A stretch of 64,000 bases of DNA from Bufo bufo (GCF_905171765.1 NC_053398.1:45352323-45416322), one strand, 5' to 3'. Positions 1 through 9,625 are shown, counted from the stretch's first letter. Notes: generated from the sequence alone by a model not told the origin. Program-made: numbers and translations.

Positions 1-213
1 GCGCTGTGCTCTTGCAGTCATCTTTACAGGACGGCCACTTATAGGGAGAGTAGCAGCAGTTCTGAACTTTCTCCATTTATAGACAATTTGTCTTACCGTG
101 GACTGATGAACAGCAAGGCTTTTGGAGATACTTTTATAACCCTTTCCAGCTTTATGCAAGTCAACAAATCCTAATTGTAGGTCTTCTGAGAGCTCTTTTG
201 TGCGAGGCATCAT
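1..213 (-). CDS. Tc1 transposase N-terminus (partial at window edge)
   Basis: Seventy-one codons are open from the ATG at 213 to the window edge. Two adjacent ATGs start the frame ([12 protein letters not shown]). The segment around residues 20-45 ([20 protein letters not shown]) is the first helix-turn-helix of the paired-like DNA-binding domain of Tc1 transposases. It is followed by a basic GRP-type hinge ([13 protein letters not shown]) that leads to the second helix-turn-helix. The catalytic DDE domain lies outside the window. No stop or frameshift is visible in this part, so the copy could be intact or could be broken further out. Acting in the nucleus, such a protein would bind the element's inverted repeats. 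Confidence 0.88.
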   Translation of the reverse strand, partial: MMPRTKELSEDLQLGFVDLHKAGKGYKSISKSLAVHQSTVRQIVYKWRKFRTAATLPISGRPVKMTARAQR

Positions 214-592
214 TCGCATCAGGCAATGCTTCTTGTGAAAAGCAAACCCAGAACTGGTCTGTGTTTTTTATAGGGCAGGGCAGCTGTAACCAACACCTCC
301 AATCTCATCTCATTGATTGGACTCCAGTTGGCTGACACCTCACTCCAATTAGCTCTTGGAGATGTCATTAGTCTAGGGGTTCACATACTCTTTTCCACCT
401 GCACTGTGAATGTTTACATGGTGTGTTCAATAAAAACATGGTAACATTTAATTCTTTGTATGTTATTAGTTTAAGCAGACTGTGATTGTCTATTGTTGTG
501 ACTTAGATGAAGATCAGATCACATTTTATGACCAATTTATGCAGAAATCCATATCATTCCAAAGGGTTCACATACTTTTTCTTGCAACTGTA
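1..592 (-). mobile_element. Tc1-like DNA transposon, 5' part
   Basis: The right end at 592 is a Tc1-type terminus: TA at 591-592, read on the - strand as TACAGTTGCAAGAAAAAGTA. The sequence then continues through a subterminal region with a second copy of the GTATGTGAACCC motif (near 380-395) into a transposase start. The element runs off the left edge of the window, so its other end is not visible. Terminal motifs repeated inside the element are typical of Tc1 elements with long inverted repeats. The identification rests on the terminus plus the encoded N-terminal domain. Confidence 0.9.
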
Positions 593-862
593 CATAGTAG
601 AAACCACCCATAAATGACCCCAGTTTCGAAACTACACCTCTCAAATTATTTAAAATCAGCTTTAGAAACTTTGTTAACCTTTTAGGTGTTCCACAGGAAT
701 TAAAGCAAAATGGGGTTAAATTAATTTTTTTTCTTTTTTGTGCAGGTTTTCCATTTTAATCCATGTTTTCCTGTAACACAACAAGGGTTAACAGTAAAAA
801 CAAGCCTCAATATTGATTACCCTGATCCTGCCAGTTTACAGAAACCTCCCATATGTGGTCAT
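593..862. repeat. interspersed repeat family A, left part
   Basis: This has the same sequence type as 12600-12910: runs such as ATAAATGA..CCC followed by AAACTACACCCCTCAA, then TTTTCCATTTTAAT, AGGGTTAACAG and CATATGTGGTCGTAAACTG. The same family resumes at 1227, so the stretch is one repeat interrupted by the MITE at 863-1218. No coding capacity is recognised. Confidence 0.7.
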
Positions 863-1218
863 TAGGGTTGAGCGAATCTTTTAAAAACTACGCTAAGACT
901 ATGGGCTCCATCCTACTGTAAAATGTATTGCCTCCACGGAGGTCTTTTCAAAGTTTCAGCAAATATCGCGAGAAGCTGAACTCGGCTTCATTAATGAGGC
1001 ATGAAGCCGAGTTCGGCTTCGTATTTTCATACAGTAATTTATGAGGATAAACGAAGTGACATGAGCTGAGAGTAAGTATCGCGATATTTGCTGAAACTTT
1101 GGAAAGACATCCGCAGAGGCAATACATTTTACAGTAGGACGAAGTCCATATTCTTAATGACGTTTTTAAGAGAATCGGGCTCAGATACAGCAATCCGAAA
1201 CCGATTCGCTCAGCCCCA
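863..1218. mobile_element. hAT-type palindromic MITE
   Basis: The ends are TAGGGTTGAGCGAATC and, inverted, TGGGGCTGAGCGAATC. The interior is itself largely inverted, with arms of about 90 bases around 915-985 and 1065-1140 that share TTTCAGCAAATATCGCGA. It is flanked by a near-perfect 8-bp duplication, GTGGTCAT at 855-862 and GTGGCCAT at 1219-1226, which points to hAT transposition. It interrupts repeat family A. The small open frame on the - strand at 948-1244 is a by-product. Confidence 0.85.
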
Positions 1219-1226
1219 GTGGCCAT

Positions 1227-1630
1227 AAACTGCTGTATGGGCACACTGCAGGGCTCAGAAGGGAAGGAGCTTCATATGATTTTTGGACGCTAGATTTTGC
1301 TAGAATAGTTTTTGGCTGCCATGCCACATTTGAAGAGACCCTGAGGTCCCTCTACAATGAAAACTCCACAAAGTGACTCCATTTTGGAAACTAAAACCTT
1401 CAAAGAATTTATTGAGGGGTATTGTGAGTGCTTTGACCCCACAGGTGTTTCATAAAATTAAGAAACACTTGGCTGTGGCCTTTTTTACAGGAGAAGATGC
1501 ACCCCACATTTGTTATCTATTTTCTCCTGAATCCCGCATGTGGTCGTAAACTAGGGGTCAGGGGTGCACCTAGCCTTCCTGCTGCCTGAGGCGAAAATTG
1601 AAACAGCGCCAACCTCTCCAGCCCTACTGT
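1227..1630. repeat. interspersed repeat family A, right part
   Basis: This continues from 862 across the MITE (CATAAACTGCTGTATGGGCACAC). It holds a second internal copy of the family motif (ATTTTGGAAACTAAAACC, then a second TGTGGTCGTAAACT at 1542-1555). The last 70 bases (GGGGTGCACCTAGCCTTCC, CTGCCTGAGGCGAAA) resemble 1938-1955 and may be a different short repeat split by the next MITE. No gene is visible. Confidence 0.6.
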
Positions 1631-1872
1631 TTAAAGGGGTTGTCCAGGCTTTATAATATTGATGTCCTATATCAATATCAGATCGACAAGGGTCTGTCAA
1701 CCAGCATCCCTGCCAATCAGCTGTATGAGGAGACGGCACGCACAGTGCACACGTTCCATCTCCTCGCACAGCTGATCGACGGGGGTGCCGAGTGTCGGAT
1801 CCCTGTCGATCTTATATTGACCTATACTGACGATAGGTCATCAATGTTTGAAAGCCCGGACAACCTCTTTAA
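1631..1872. mobile_element. TTAA-type (T2/Kolobok-like) MITE
   Basis: The ends are TTAAAGGGGTTGTCCAGGCT and, inverted, TTAAAGAGGTTGTCCGGGCT. The body contains matched inverted segments (TATTGATGTCCTAT / CATTGATGACCTAT). TTAA at both borders and a TTAAAGGRR terminus match the T2 MITEs described in Xenopus. It is non-coding; the 99-codon frame inside is a shadow. Confidence 0.8.
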
Positions 1873-1973
1873 GGCATACAGTGATACAATTGAATAGAGA
1901 GAAATATTCCCACAGCCCTGTCACTGTCTCGCTGTCTTGCCGCCTGAGGCAATCGCCTCACCTGGCCTCATTG

Positions 1974-2974
1974 TGTCACGGTGGGGAGTGGGGGAAACTC
2001 CCCACTGTACGATAATGGGTATGCAGGGAAGCAGCTAGGCCAGGATGCCGGGAGCAGGTCACCTCCTAAAGCGCCCCTAATCCTCGCCCTAACTCCTCAC
2101 CATATGAGCAGACCTGGATGGTAAGACGGCTCATACCCAGGAGACCTAGGACCCTGAGTCACCCTGATAATCCCTCACATAGGAGCAGGGGAGAGACGAC
2201 CTGTTCTTCCAAGACACGGATGAACAGGAGTCTCAACCGGCCTAGCAGCAGAGAAAAGCCAAGTGGAACGGCAGGTAAATATCCAGTGGCAAGAAACCAC
2301 TGAACCAAGAGCAACGGAATACTTGGTGACTTACCTGCCGCAGCTGCTGGAGGGCACCAAAGAACACACTGAGATAAACTGGAACCCATACAAACGCACT
2401 GCAATCTAAACACCATCCGGACTCAGTACGTACTGACACACAGGAACCAGCTCTCCAGCAACAGCTCACTGACTTGACTTTTGGTTCACCCCTCCGGGAA
2501 ACCATGGAGCCCCCTTCCGGAGGAACAACAAACAGGGTACAACTTGCATACATGCTGGACATAAAACACCAACAGACCAGACATGTAACAACAACAAGAC
2601 GAGACACCACACCCTGAACATAAACCCACACCAAACAACCACAAAGGTAAGGTAGGGGAACATGGAGGATAGAATGAGGAAGACATCGATGTCCCACTAG
2701 GTGGCCCTAACACTGGAAGATGGAACATCCAGACAAGAAGCATAACTCCAGCACACACCAAGGCTGGAGTACAACTGACTCCTGGCCTTAAGCCACAGGT
2801 ATAAGAAGCACCTAGTGACAACACCCAGCAAGGTAGTTAACCCCTCCAGCACCAGACAGAGGAGGAACCAGGAGAAGGGGAGCAATGCACACACATGCAG
2901 ACAACCACGTGTTGCCCATGGCAACCGGCATGTACGGCAAACGTGTCACAGCGCACAACACCGAGGCCGTGATA
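1974..2974. repeat. long non-coding repeat family B, copy 1
   Basis: It begins TGTCACGGTGGGGAG and ends ..CCGTGATA, so the termini are short inverted copies of TGTCACGG. A second diverged copy starts at 4697; the two share AGCAGGTCACCTCCTAAA and the following CCCTAATCC region. Several long Cys-rich or Trp-rich frames on the - strand (2242-2924) overlap each other and match no protein family I know. I treat them as non-coding. Between 2975 and 3156 I see nothing definite. Confidence 0.6.
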
Positions 2975-3156
2975 CATTGGTGGTGCACCACTGATTAGGG
3001 CTCAGAATGGAAGGATCAACATCTGGATTTTCCCAAATGCATATAGGTTTTTTTCATGTTTTACTATTTCTGTATCATAAAATCATAATGTTCTAAAACG
3101 TCCGTTCAGAGACAAGCCCAGGACGTTCATAGTCTATGGGCGGTCAGGAACTGGTT

Positions 3157-3320
3157 AATGCCTCATTCCCACAGTCAGTGTTCGGTCAGTGATTTCCATC
3201 AGTGATTTTGAGCCAAAACCAGGTATATCTTTTGTCTGTGGAGGCTCTGATCTTGGTTTAGGCTCACAATCACTGATGGAAATCACTGACCAAAACACTG
3301 ATGTGTGAATGAGGCTTAAG
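3157..3320. mobile_element. palindromic MITE, family C copy 1
   Basis: Inverted arms read TGCCTCATTC..CAGTGATTTCCATCAGTGATT and, from the other side, TAAGCCTCATTCACACATCAGTG. The core CAGTGATTTCCATCAGTGAT / GAGCCAAAACCAGG recurs at 3471-3630 and 3890-3935. No coding capacity. Confidence 0.75.
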
Positions 3321-3414
3321 AGACATTCAAGTTGTGTGCTGGTTGCACCTGTCACAATATTTGTTGTATCACACTCTTATTCAGGATAGAATTGCAAATT
3401 GATCACCTACCTTA

Positions 3415-3872
3415 GGCTACCTGCACACGTTGCAGATTATATGTGGTTTTTCTGCGCAGATATTTTCACGCGTCAATGATTTCCATCAGTGATTGTGAGC
3501 CAAAACCAGGTTTGGCTCTATACACAGAACAAGTACAGATCTTTCCATTATGCCTTATGTCTGTAGAGGCTCCAATCTTGGTTTTGGCTCACAATCACTG
3601 ATGGAAATCACTGACGCGTGAAAATATCTGTAGGTTAGACAAATCTCATGTACACACTGCTTTATTTTTCCATGCAGAAATTGACCTGCTGTGTTGGTCA
3701 ATTCTTTGCAGTTTTTTGTGCTGATTTCACCCAATGCAAGGGTGATATCTGCAGAAAATCCACATCAAATCCACACCAAAAAACTACAAGTAACACATGA
3801 GATTTTTGATCCAGAAATGCACAGAAACAGTACAAATTTTCTGTTTTGAAACCCGTACCCGTGTGCAGGTAG
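3415..3872. mobile_element. MITE family D with nested family C element
   Basis: The outer ends are CTACCTGCACACG (about 3418) and, inverted, CTACCTGCACACGGGTAC (ending 3872). Nested inside is a palindrome at about 3452-3630 whose arms start CAGATATTTTCACGCGTCA and carry the family C core. The tail of the outer element continues to 3872. This is a clear case of one MITE inserted in another. Confidence 0.7.
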
Positions 3873-3877
3873 ACTTT

Positions 3878-4293
3878 GGCCGCTTTCACGCAGTGTTTGA
3901 TCAATGATTTTATCAGTGATTGTGAGCCAAAGGCCATATTCACACGACCATGTGACGGCCAGACCTGTCTTGCTGACCCCAAGCCGCGGATCTGTGAAAC
4001 ACGGGCACTGGCCGGACCCCTTGACTTCAGTGGGTCCACCATCTGCTAGATGTGGACAAAGATAGGTCATGTTTTTTTTTTGCCGCGCAGAGGGGTACAC
4101 ATGGCAAGTCCCTAAGTTTTGGCGATCTGTGGTTTGCGGTTTGCAAAACAGGAATGGGCGTCACGCGGCCACGTAAATGCGGTCAAAAACACAGAACAGG
4201 TGCAAATTTTTCCATTACACTCTATCTCTGTGTAGGCTTCACTTACAATCGCTGATGGAAATCACTGATCAAACACTGACTGGGGGTCTTATA
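3878..4293. mobile_element. MITE family C copy with a second nested MITE
   Basis: Family C ends appear at the left (CGCTTTCACGCAGTGTTTGATC) and right (GATCAAACACTGACTGGGGG, then TCTTA). Between them, about 3930-4185 is a different GC-richer insert starting GGCCATATTCACACGACCATG, which resembles the GGCCTCATGCACACGACCG MITEs elsewhere in the window. Overlapping short frames on both strands here are by-products. 4294-4696 shows only diffuse, MITE-like sequence ending GAACGAGGCCTTAG. Confidence 0.6.
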
Positions 4294-4696
4294 TTAAAGG
4301 ACTTAGTCCCTTTTTAACAGGCTGTGCAACAAAGTTTACTAACATTTGCGTCTGGAAAAAGAGACTGGTGTCGTTTTCTGCCTGCTGTAAGGACTGCCTT
4401 AGATGCACCTCATTTTTGATGAGATGCACGCCTCGTCACATATTAGACCATTCTTAGAGGCTGCGAAAGGGGGATGTTTAGACCGGTGTAAAAGTCGGCC
4501 TAAGTAAATGCGTCCGATTGTGTGAACGAGGCCTTAGTGTAGTAGTCGCCATCCACCTGCAACATTACACTGATATATGTTCCACTTGTAGAGGTCTCAC
4601 ACGGCCATCCGCTGTCTCAGCCAAAGCCCTTGTAAAGTTGTCTGCCCAGAGTAAATCAAAAGGGCCCTAGTGGGCATAGCTGCAATGGGGCCTTAG

Positions 4697-5170
4697 TGTC
4701 ACGATCAGTGTGCGGGAAAAACTCCACACTAAACACAGGAGGGAAGGGGAACAGTAACTGGGGCTGGAAACTAGGGAGGAAGCAGGTCACCTCCTAAACA
4801 ACCCTAATCCGGGCCCTGACTACCTATCAATATGAATAGACCTTGAAGGTAGGAAAATTCATATGCTGTATACCTAGGCCCTTTTAACCCTATAAGGCCC
4901 TGGAATGAGGTTAGGACCAGAGACAACCCATTCCTCCCCAGATGGACGAATGGAAGTGTCTGTCTCAGGCCCAGATACAAATTACAGGGAATATAACAAA
5001 CACAATACAATAAGAACAGACAAGACTTATCTGAAAGTAGAAAACTGGCAACTCCAGAAGCACCACAGAGTACAACCGACCAGCTAGTTAGAAGGCAGGA
5101 AGGAAATCTATAAACCGCACCTCCAAGAGTGAGACGCGGCTACTTATGGGAAAGGTAGTTTACCAACAAG
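4697..5170. repeat. repeat family B, copy 2, left part
   Basis: It starts TGTCACGATCAGTG and is homologous to the start of the repeat at 1974. It is interrupted at 5171 by the LTR retrotransposon and appears to resume at 9626-9763, which ends ..GTCCGTGACA, the inverted counterpart of its start. Confidence 0.6.
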
Positions 5171-6069
5171 TGCAGCGTACTCAAGTTGTGTGCAATAGGT
5201 GTTTCTGGGTGATGTAGTGCAATAGACACTAACCTGGTACGGCTGACTCTCTGCAAGGGCAGGTATAGGTAAGGAATAGTTCGTGACGCCAGTGCCAAGT
5301 AAACGGTGGCACGCCGTTTGCGGATGCAGGAATAAATTGAGGAAACGTAGCTTTAAAACAGAACTTCAACTTTAGTAGTTTGCAGGCAGAGACAATATTG
5401 GAAACGCAGTTCCTCAGCATACAGTCGATTTTGCAATTCGGTCGATGCAGGCAATTCAGTACAGCAGGGTAATTACAGAGTGTTGAACACAGGATTTGCA
5501 GCAAAGGAGCTTGCACTCTAACTCTGTCTGATCCTGGAATGTAGCAATTCTTCACCAAGGCCCATTAACCTAAGTCTGGCTTTATCTCCTTGATTATGGC
5601 TTAAATAAGTACCTCCTCTGTTTCTCTCAGTACCTCTGGCTCCTCTGATCTTTGCCTCAGTCTCTCCTAGCTTCTGAATGGTTCCTCAGGCCCTTAGGCT
5701 AAGATGTTCCTGCTTCTGCATATGGGTATTCAGGAGGGAATCTTCTCCTGAACAGCAGGCTTCAGGCCTGGACTTGTCTCTGACATTGTCTAATCTCCAA
5801 CTGTAGCTTACTGAAACTAGACTCCGTCTCCCCTGCACTTCCCTGTCTGGCCTTTATATAAACTAGGGCTCCCTAGCTCCCTCTATGGACTAGAAGTAGG
5901 AATGACACCCCTAGCAGGCCTGTAAGTGCAAGTTTCAGTGACAGGAAAATACACACATTACATTACATTTTATAAAACTGACATATAGCAACTTCCCATA
6001 ATTAGGAGGGACGACAGCACACCAAGTGACCTTTGGTAGTAACGGGTATTACAACTCCCGTATACTACA
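5171..6069 (-). repeat. 3' LTR of the cold-shock element
   Basis: On the - strand it begins TGTAGTATACGGGAG and ends GAGTACGCTGCA. A TATATAAAGG-type TATA box lies on the - strand at 5853-5862. Position for position it matches 8727-9625. The 109-codon - strand frame inside (5229-5558) has no recognisable domain. Confidence 0.88.
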
Positions 6070-6845
6070 TACCCCACTGCTTTAAGCTGAGTACGACCTC
6101 GTACTCCATCATGGGTCGCCCAACTGGAATCTCTACCTGAAATAGAAAATAGAGACATGCAGGCATACATACATGTAATTCATCTGCATTTACATTTGCA
6201 TCAGGTCCAATTGGCAAAGGTGCAGGGTAGTGACAAGGGGCGTCGTTCTCTTCTCTCAGGACAGTGAATAGAACGGGGGCGCTGACCTGGCACAGCGTAA
6301 CATTAGAACCAGGATAGTCCATGACAATGAATAAGTCCATGATAAAACAGTAGAAAACGGTATAAAAGTTCTTGGAGGCTCAAATAACAAACATGAGTCC
6401 GTACCCAGGTTATTTCTTATTAAATCACAGAGGCTCTCATGCGGTGGAGTCCATCTCTGGGCACAATACTTTTAAAAGAATAAGAATCTCAGAGGCTCAG
6501 GTACTTTTGAGTCTGTCTCCGGGCACAGTTCCTTAGTATGAAGTTGCACAACAAACGGACAGCAAAGACAAGTGCTGTAATACCCCTGATCAACCTGAAA
6601 AGGGGGTGAAGGGTAAAAGGTGCAACAAAGGAACAGGCACAACTTGGCGTGGGGGTACCAAAAGCAGGCAGGAGGTCCTGGAAACAAACGTGGCCTTGCT
6701 GACTTTGTGATTTCAGTGGTCAACACCTACCACTGAGCCGTGGACAAACTGGCAGCTGCAACAAAGGACCAGCAACATAGGACTCCTGTCCTGGAAGGGT
6801 TAACATCAACTTCTGAAGAAATAAATCAAAGGCCTAGCAGGCTGA

Positions 6846-7643
6846 TCACAGTGGCATATTGTAGCTACTTGGCTCTGCTGGCAGGTACCGTCTGTAGTAG
6901 TCCTCTACAGGAGGATGGGCCCACATGACTGTATCAGGGGGCAGCTGCAGGGTAAAGGGGCCCCTAATAGGTATTGGCCCCATAGGCCTAGGGGTGAACC
7001 CTCTGATGGGCCGTGCCGGCCCTGGCATGATCACTGCAGGGTGTGACGGGTTTGGCACCGCCGCAGCAAGCGGTCCGGTGCTCTGGGTGCAGCAGTTTAC
7101 AGCTATCGCGGGTCCGGTCTGGGGCACTGACGGAGCGGTGGCAACAGAAGGCGGTCGGCGGGTGGTGACAGGCACCCTTACCTCATCCTTCCTCGGCGGT
7201 GTCTGGATCCTGGCGGTGTAGGTCTTACGCAACTCCCGCAACTTCTCCTCCAGCCGGACGATCTGCTCACCGATACTCTCTGTGTCGGAGTCGCTGTCCT
7301 CTGCTGGCGCCGCCGGCGCAGGTACAGTCACCGATGATACAGACTCTGCCTCTTCAGGTTCTGGACTTGCATCTGGTCTCCGTCCCATCCGGATGTTCTC
7401 AAAGGTAGCACTAAGTCCTTTTAACTGCTCCAGCTCAGATATTGTCTTCTCCCGACGAGGCAGCTCGGGGGAAGGGTAAGGGCTCACCCATTTCTCCAAC
7501 ACGGTTGGCTGCCAGAAGACGTTTGGCCCGATGAAGGAGCTCCGCTCCTGAAAGGCGTGATGGGCCGGCTCTGGAGAGCGTTCCGGTTCTCGCTCGCAGC
7601 CAGAGTAGTCTTCTCTGCCTTCTGCCTCCCAATCCTCAGGTGC
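6846..7643 (-). CDS. downstream reading block, same frame as the cold-shock ORF
   Basis: This continues in the same frame directly after the TGA at 7644-7646 and stays open for about 265 codons. There is no ATG near its start; a GTG lies at 7502. The protein is acidic in the middle (EDSDSDTESIGEQ), followed by a heptad-rich stretch (IVRLEEKLRELRKTY) that could form a short coiled coil. Pro/Arg-rich, low-complexity sequence runs to the end (FTPRPMGPIPIRGPFTLQLP). No known domain is seen. It could be reached by stop-codon readthrough, as in gag-pol of some retroviruses, by internal initiation, or may be decaying. Because the LTRs are nearly identical, decay by chance is less likely. 6070-6845 is the non-coding 3' part of the element. 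Confidence 0.5.
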   Translation of the reverse strand, partial: APEDWEAEGREDYSGCEREPERSPEPAHHAFQERSSFIGPNVFWQPTVLEKWVSPYPSPELPRREKTISELEQLKGLSATFENIRMGRRPDASPEPEEAESVSSVTVPAPAAPAEDSDSDTESIGEQIVRLEEKLRELRKTYTARIQTPPRKDEVRVPVTTRRPPSVATAPSVPQTGPAIAVNCCTQSTGPLAAAVPNPSHPAVIMPGPARPIRGFTPRPMGPIPIRGPFTLQLPPDTVMWAHPPVEDYYRRYLPAEPSSYNMPL

Positions 7644-8441
7644 TCACTTGGGACGGGTCACAGCAGTCGCATAAGGGCCTCGCAGGCCCTCGGCAGGGGT
7701 GTACTCCACTTCCTCTCCCTCGCGGAGGCTGTGCTGGTACGAAGGGAGGTAGTCTCTTTTGACAGACCTTCGATTGACATAGAGGTCTCTGCCAGTAAGA
7801 TAGTCCTGAATAAACCCGTAGCCACGGGGTTTGTCAAACGACAGCACCACTCCCTTTCTCCTTTCCAGGCGGGGTTGGGTGTGTGTATGTTTCTCGTGAA
7901 TGGTCTTGGTCAATTCCTCATACACGATCTTAGTCTTGGTATTTCGCTTGATAGCGGCCTCTCGAATCTCCGCCATCAGGGAAGACCATTTGAACGATGG
8001 CTGAAAAAAGTCCCTCCATGAGCCATAGTAGGGCTCGGGTTCTTTCTCCCTGGTGCGGCAGGCGGGTTGCTCCGGTCCCGGAGCGTAGGCCGGTGGAGCC
8101 TCTCCTGGCTCTACACCGGTGTCGATCATCTTTTTAATTACAGGTGCGGACGCTGCAGCAACACTCTGCTCACAATTCAACATGCTCGATCCTTCTGAGG
8201 AGAGCGATAGGGTCGCGTCAATTAGAGTAGCCAGCTCCTCCCACTGCACTGGGGAGCCGCCCCCCAGGTATTCCAGTATATGGAAGGCGGTGTCCATGCT
8301 GGCAGACATGCAAATGTCCAGATAAGCCGTGGCGCCTGCCCTTGACCTTCTTCCCGCTTTTTCCTCAGAAAGGCGCCAATTTTTCCCGCCTTTTCGGGAT
8401 GAAGGTGACGCAGCAGTAAATTCAGCAAGCCCAGCAGCCAT
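7644..8441 (-). CDS. cold-shock-domain protein of LTR element (gag-position ORF)
   Basis: 265 codons from the ATG at 8441; the frame is open further upstream to 8645, but MAAGLAEFTA looks the more natural start. Residues about 196-263 form a cold-shock domain. Visible hallmarks are KGVVLSFDKPRGYGFI, with the RNP1-like GYGFI, then DLYV at the RNP2 position, and a late YATAVTRP that matches the usual domain end. Family knowledge: cold-shock domains bind single-stranded RNA or DNA, as in Y-box proteins. Residues 116-119 read PPAY, the form of a PPxY late-domain motif, in a Pro-rich linker. The N-terminal part (to about residue 110) is helical-looking and unrecognised. It sits where gag normally lies, right after the 5' LTR. 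I infer an RNA-packaging role; a captured host Y-box domain is the likely origin. It ends at TGA 7644-7646. Confidence 0.75.
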   Translation of the reverse strand: MAAGLAEFTAASPSSRKGGKNWRLSEEKAGRRSRAGATAYLDICMSASMDTAFHILEYLGGGSPVQWEELATLIDATLSLSSEGSSMLNCEQSVAAASAPVIKKMIDTGVEPGEAPPAYAPGPEQPACRTREKEPEPYYGSWRDFFQPSFKWSSLMAEIREAAIKRNTKTKIVYEELTKTIHEKHTHTQPRLERRKGVVLSFDKPRGYGFIQDYLTGRDLYVNRRSVKRDYLPSYQHSLREGEEVEYTPAEGLRGPYATAVTRPK

Positions 8442-8701
8442 CTTTAGGTACAAACGCTGTCTATTCACTGACAGCAAGCAGGATTGTAAAAAGTCCACAA
8501 AACCACACTCCAATGCGGCGATTTTCTTCCTCTGTGCAGCGCAACACTGCACAGCGCTTTTTAGAGGTTTTTGGTACACTTTGGGTATGATTTTCAGTCC
8601 ACAAAGTCCACTTGAATAAAACAGGTAAATTGTCACTTTGGTCACAGGGCAACTGTATAAGGCACAAAGTTCACGCTTCTTGCACTAGAAAGCGTGCGAA
8701 T

Positions 8702-8717
8702 CCTGTTCGTGACGCCA
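8702..8717 (-). other. candidate primer-binding site
   Basis: Read on the - strand, TGGCGTCACGAACAGG begins 9 bases inside the 5' LTR. A TGG start pairs with the CCA end of a tRNA, and the following AACAGGATTCGC has the look of a tRNA T-arm complement. I cannot name the tRNA. The first 13 bases recur inside each LTR (5279-5291 and 8835-8847). Confidence 0.6.
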
Positions 8718-8726
8718 AAAGAGAGG

Positions 8727-9625
8727 TGCAGCGTACTCAAGTTGTGTGCAATAGGTGTTTCTGGGTGATGTAGTGCAATAGACACTAACCTGGTACGACT
8801 GACTCTCTGCAAGGGCAGGTATAGGTAAGGAATAGTTCGTGACGCCAGTGCCAAGTAAACGGTGGCACGCCGTTTGCGGATGCAGGAATAAATTGAGGAA
8901 ACGTAGCTTTAAAACAGAACTTCAACTTTAGTAGTTTGCAGGCAGAGACAATATTGGAAACGCAGTTCCTCAGCATACAGTCGATTTTGCAATTCGGTCG
9001 ATGCAGGCAATTCAGTACAGCAGGGTAATTACAGAGTGTTGAACACAGGATTTGCAGCAAAGGAGCTTGCACTCTAACTCTGTCTGATCCTGGAATGTAG
9101 CAATTCTTCACCAAGGCCCATTAACCTAAGTCTGGCTTTATCTCCTTGATTATGGCTTAAATAAGTACCTCCTCTGTTTCTCTCAGTACCTCTGGCTCCT
9201 CTGATCTTTGCCTCAGTCTCTCCTAGCTTCTGAATGGTTCCTCAGGCCCTTAGGCTAAGATGTTCCTGCTTCTGCATATGGGTATTCAGGAGGGAATCTT
9301 CTCCTGAACAGCAGGCTTCAGGCCTGGACTTGTCTCTGACATTGTCTAATCTCCAACTGTAGCTTACTGAAACTAGACTCCGTCTCCCCTGCACTTCCCT
9401 GTCTGGCCTTTATATAAACTAGGGCTCCCTAGCTCCCTCTATGGACTAGAAGTAGGAATGACACCCCTAGCAGGCCTGTAAGTGCAAGTTTCAGTGACAG
9501 GAAAATACACACATTACATTACATTTTATAAAACTGACATATAGCAACTTCCCATAATTAGGAGGGACGACAGCACACCAAGTGACCTTTGGTAGTAACG
9601 GGTATTACAACTCCCGTATACTACA
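8727..9625 (-). repeat. 5' LTR of the cold-shock element
   Basis: Same length and nearly the same sequence as 5171-6069, offset by 3556 bases. Its TATA box is at 9409-9418 on the - strand. Being upstream of the coding blocks on that strand, it would supply the promoter. Confidence 0.88.

Larger units (their letters stand above)
5171..9625 (-). mobile_element. young LTR retrotransposon encoding a cold-shock-domain protein
   Basis: Two direct repeats of 899 bp bound the element (5171-6069 and 8727-9625). Each begins TG and ends CA when read on the - strand. By eye I found only one difference between them (5242 G against 8798 A), so the insertion is recent. Orientation is set by a candidate primer-binding site next to the 8727-9625 LTR and by two coding blocks on the - strand. 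The 2.66-kb interior shows no protease, reverse transcriptase, RNase H or integrase, so the element looks non-autonomous and would need a polymerase in trans. The flanks are CAAG (5167-5170) and TAAG (9626-9629), at best an imperfect 4-bp duplication. Confidence 0.85.

Noticed and set aside
2242..2924. Overlapping Cys- and Trp-rich - strand frames (up to 151 codons)
   Set aside because: Three frames overlap in the same DNA within a repeat that has a second non-coding copy; compositionally they reflect T/G-rich antisense of the repeat.
5229..5558. 109-codon - strand frame, repeated at 8785-9114
   Set aside because: It is duplicated only because it lies in both LTRs; no domain is recognisable and LTR sequence explains it.
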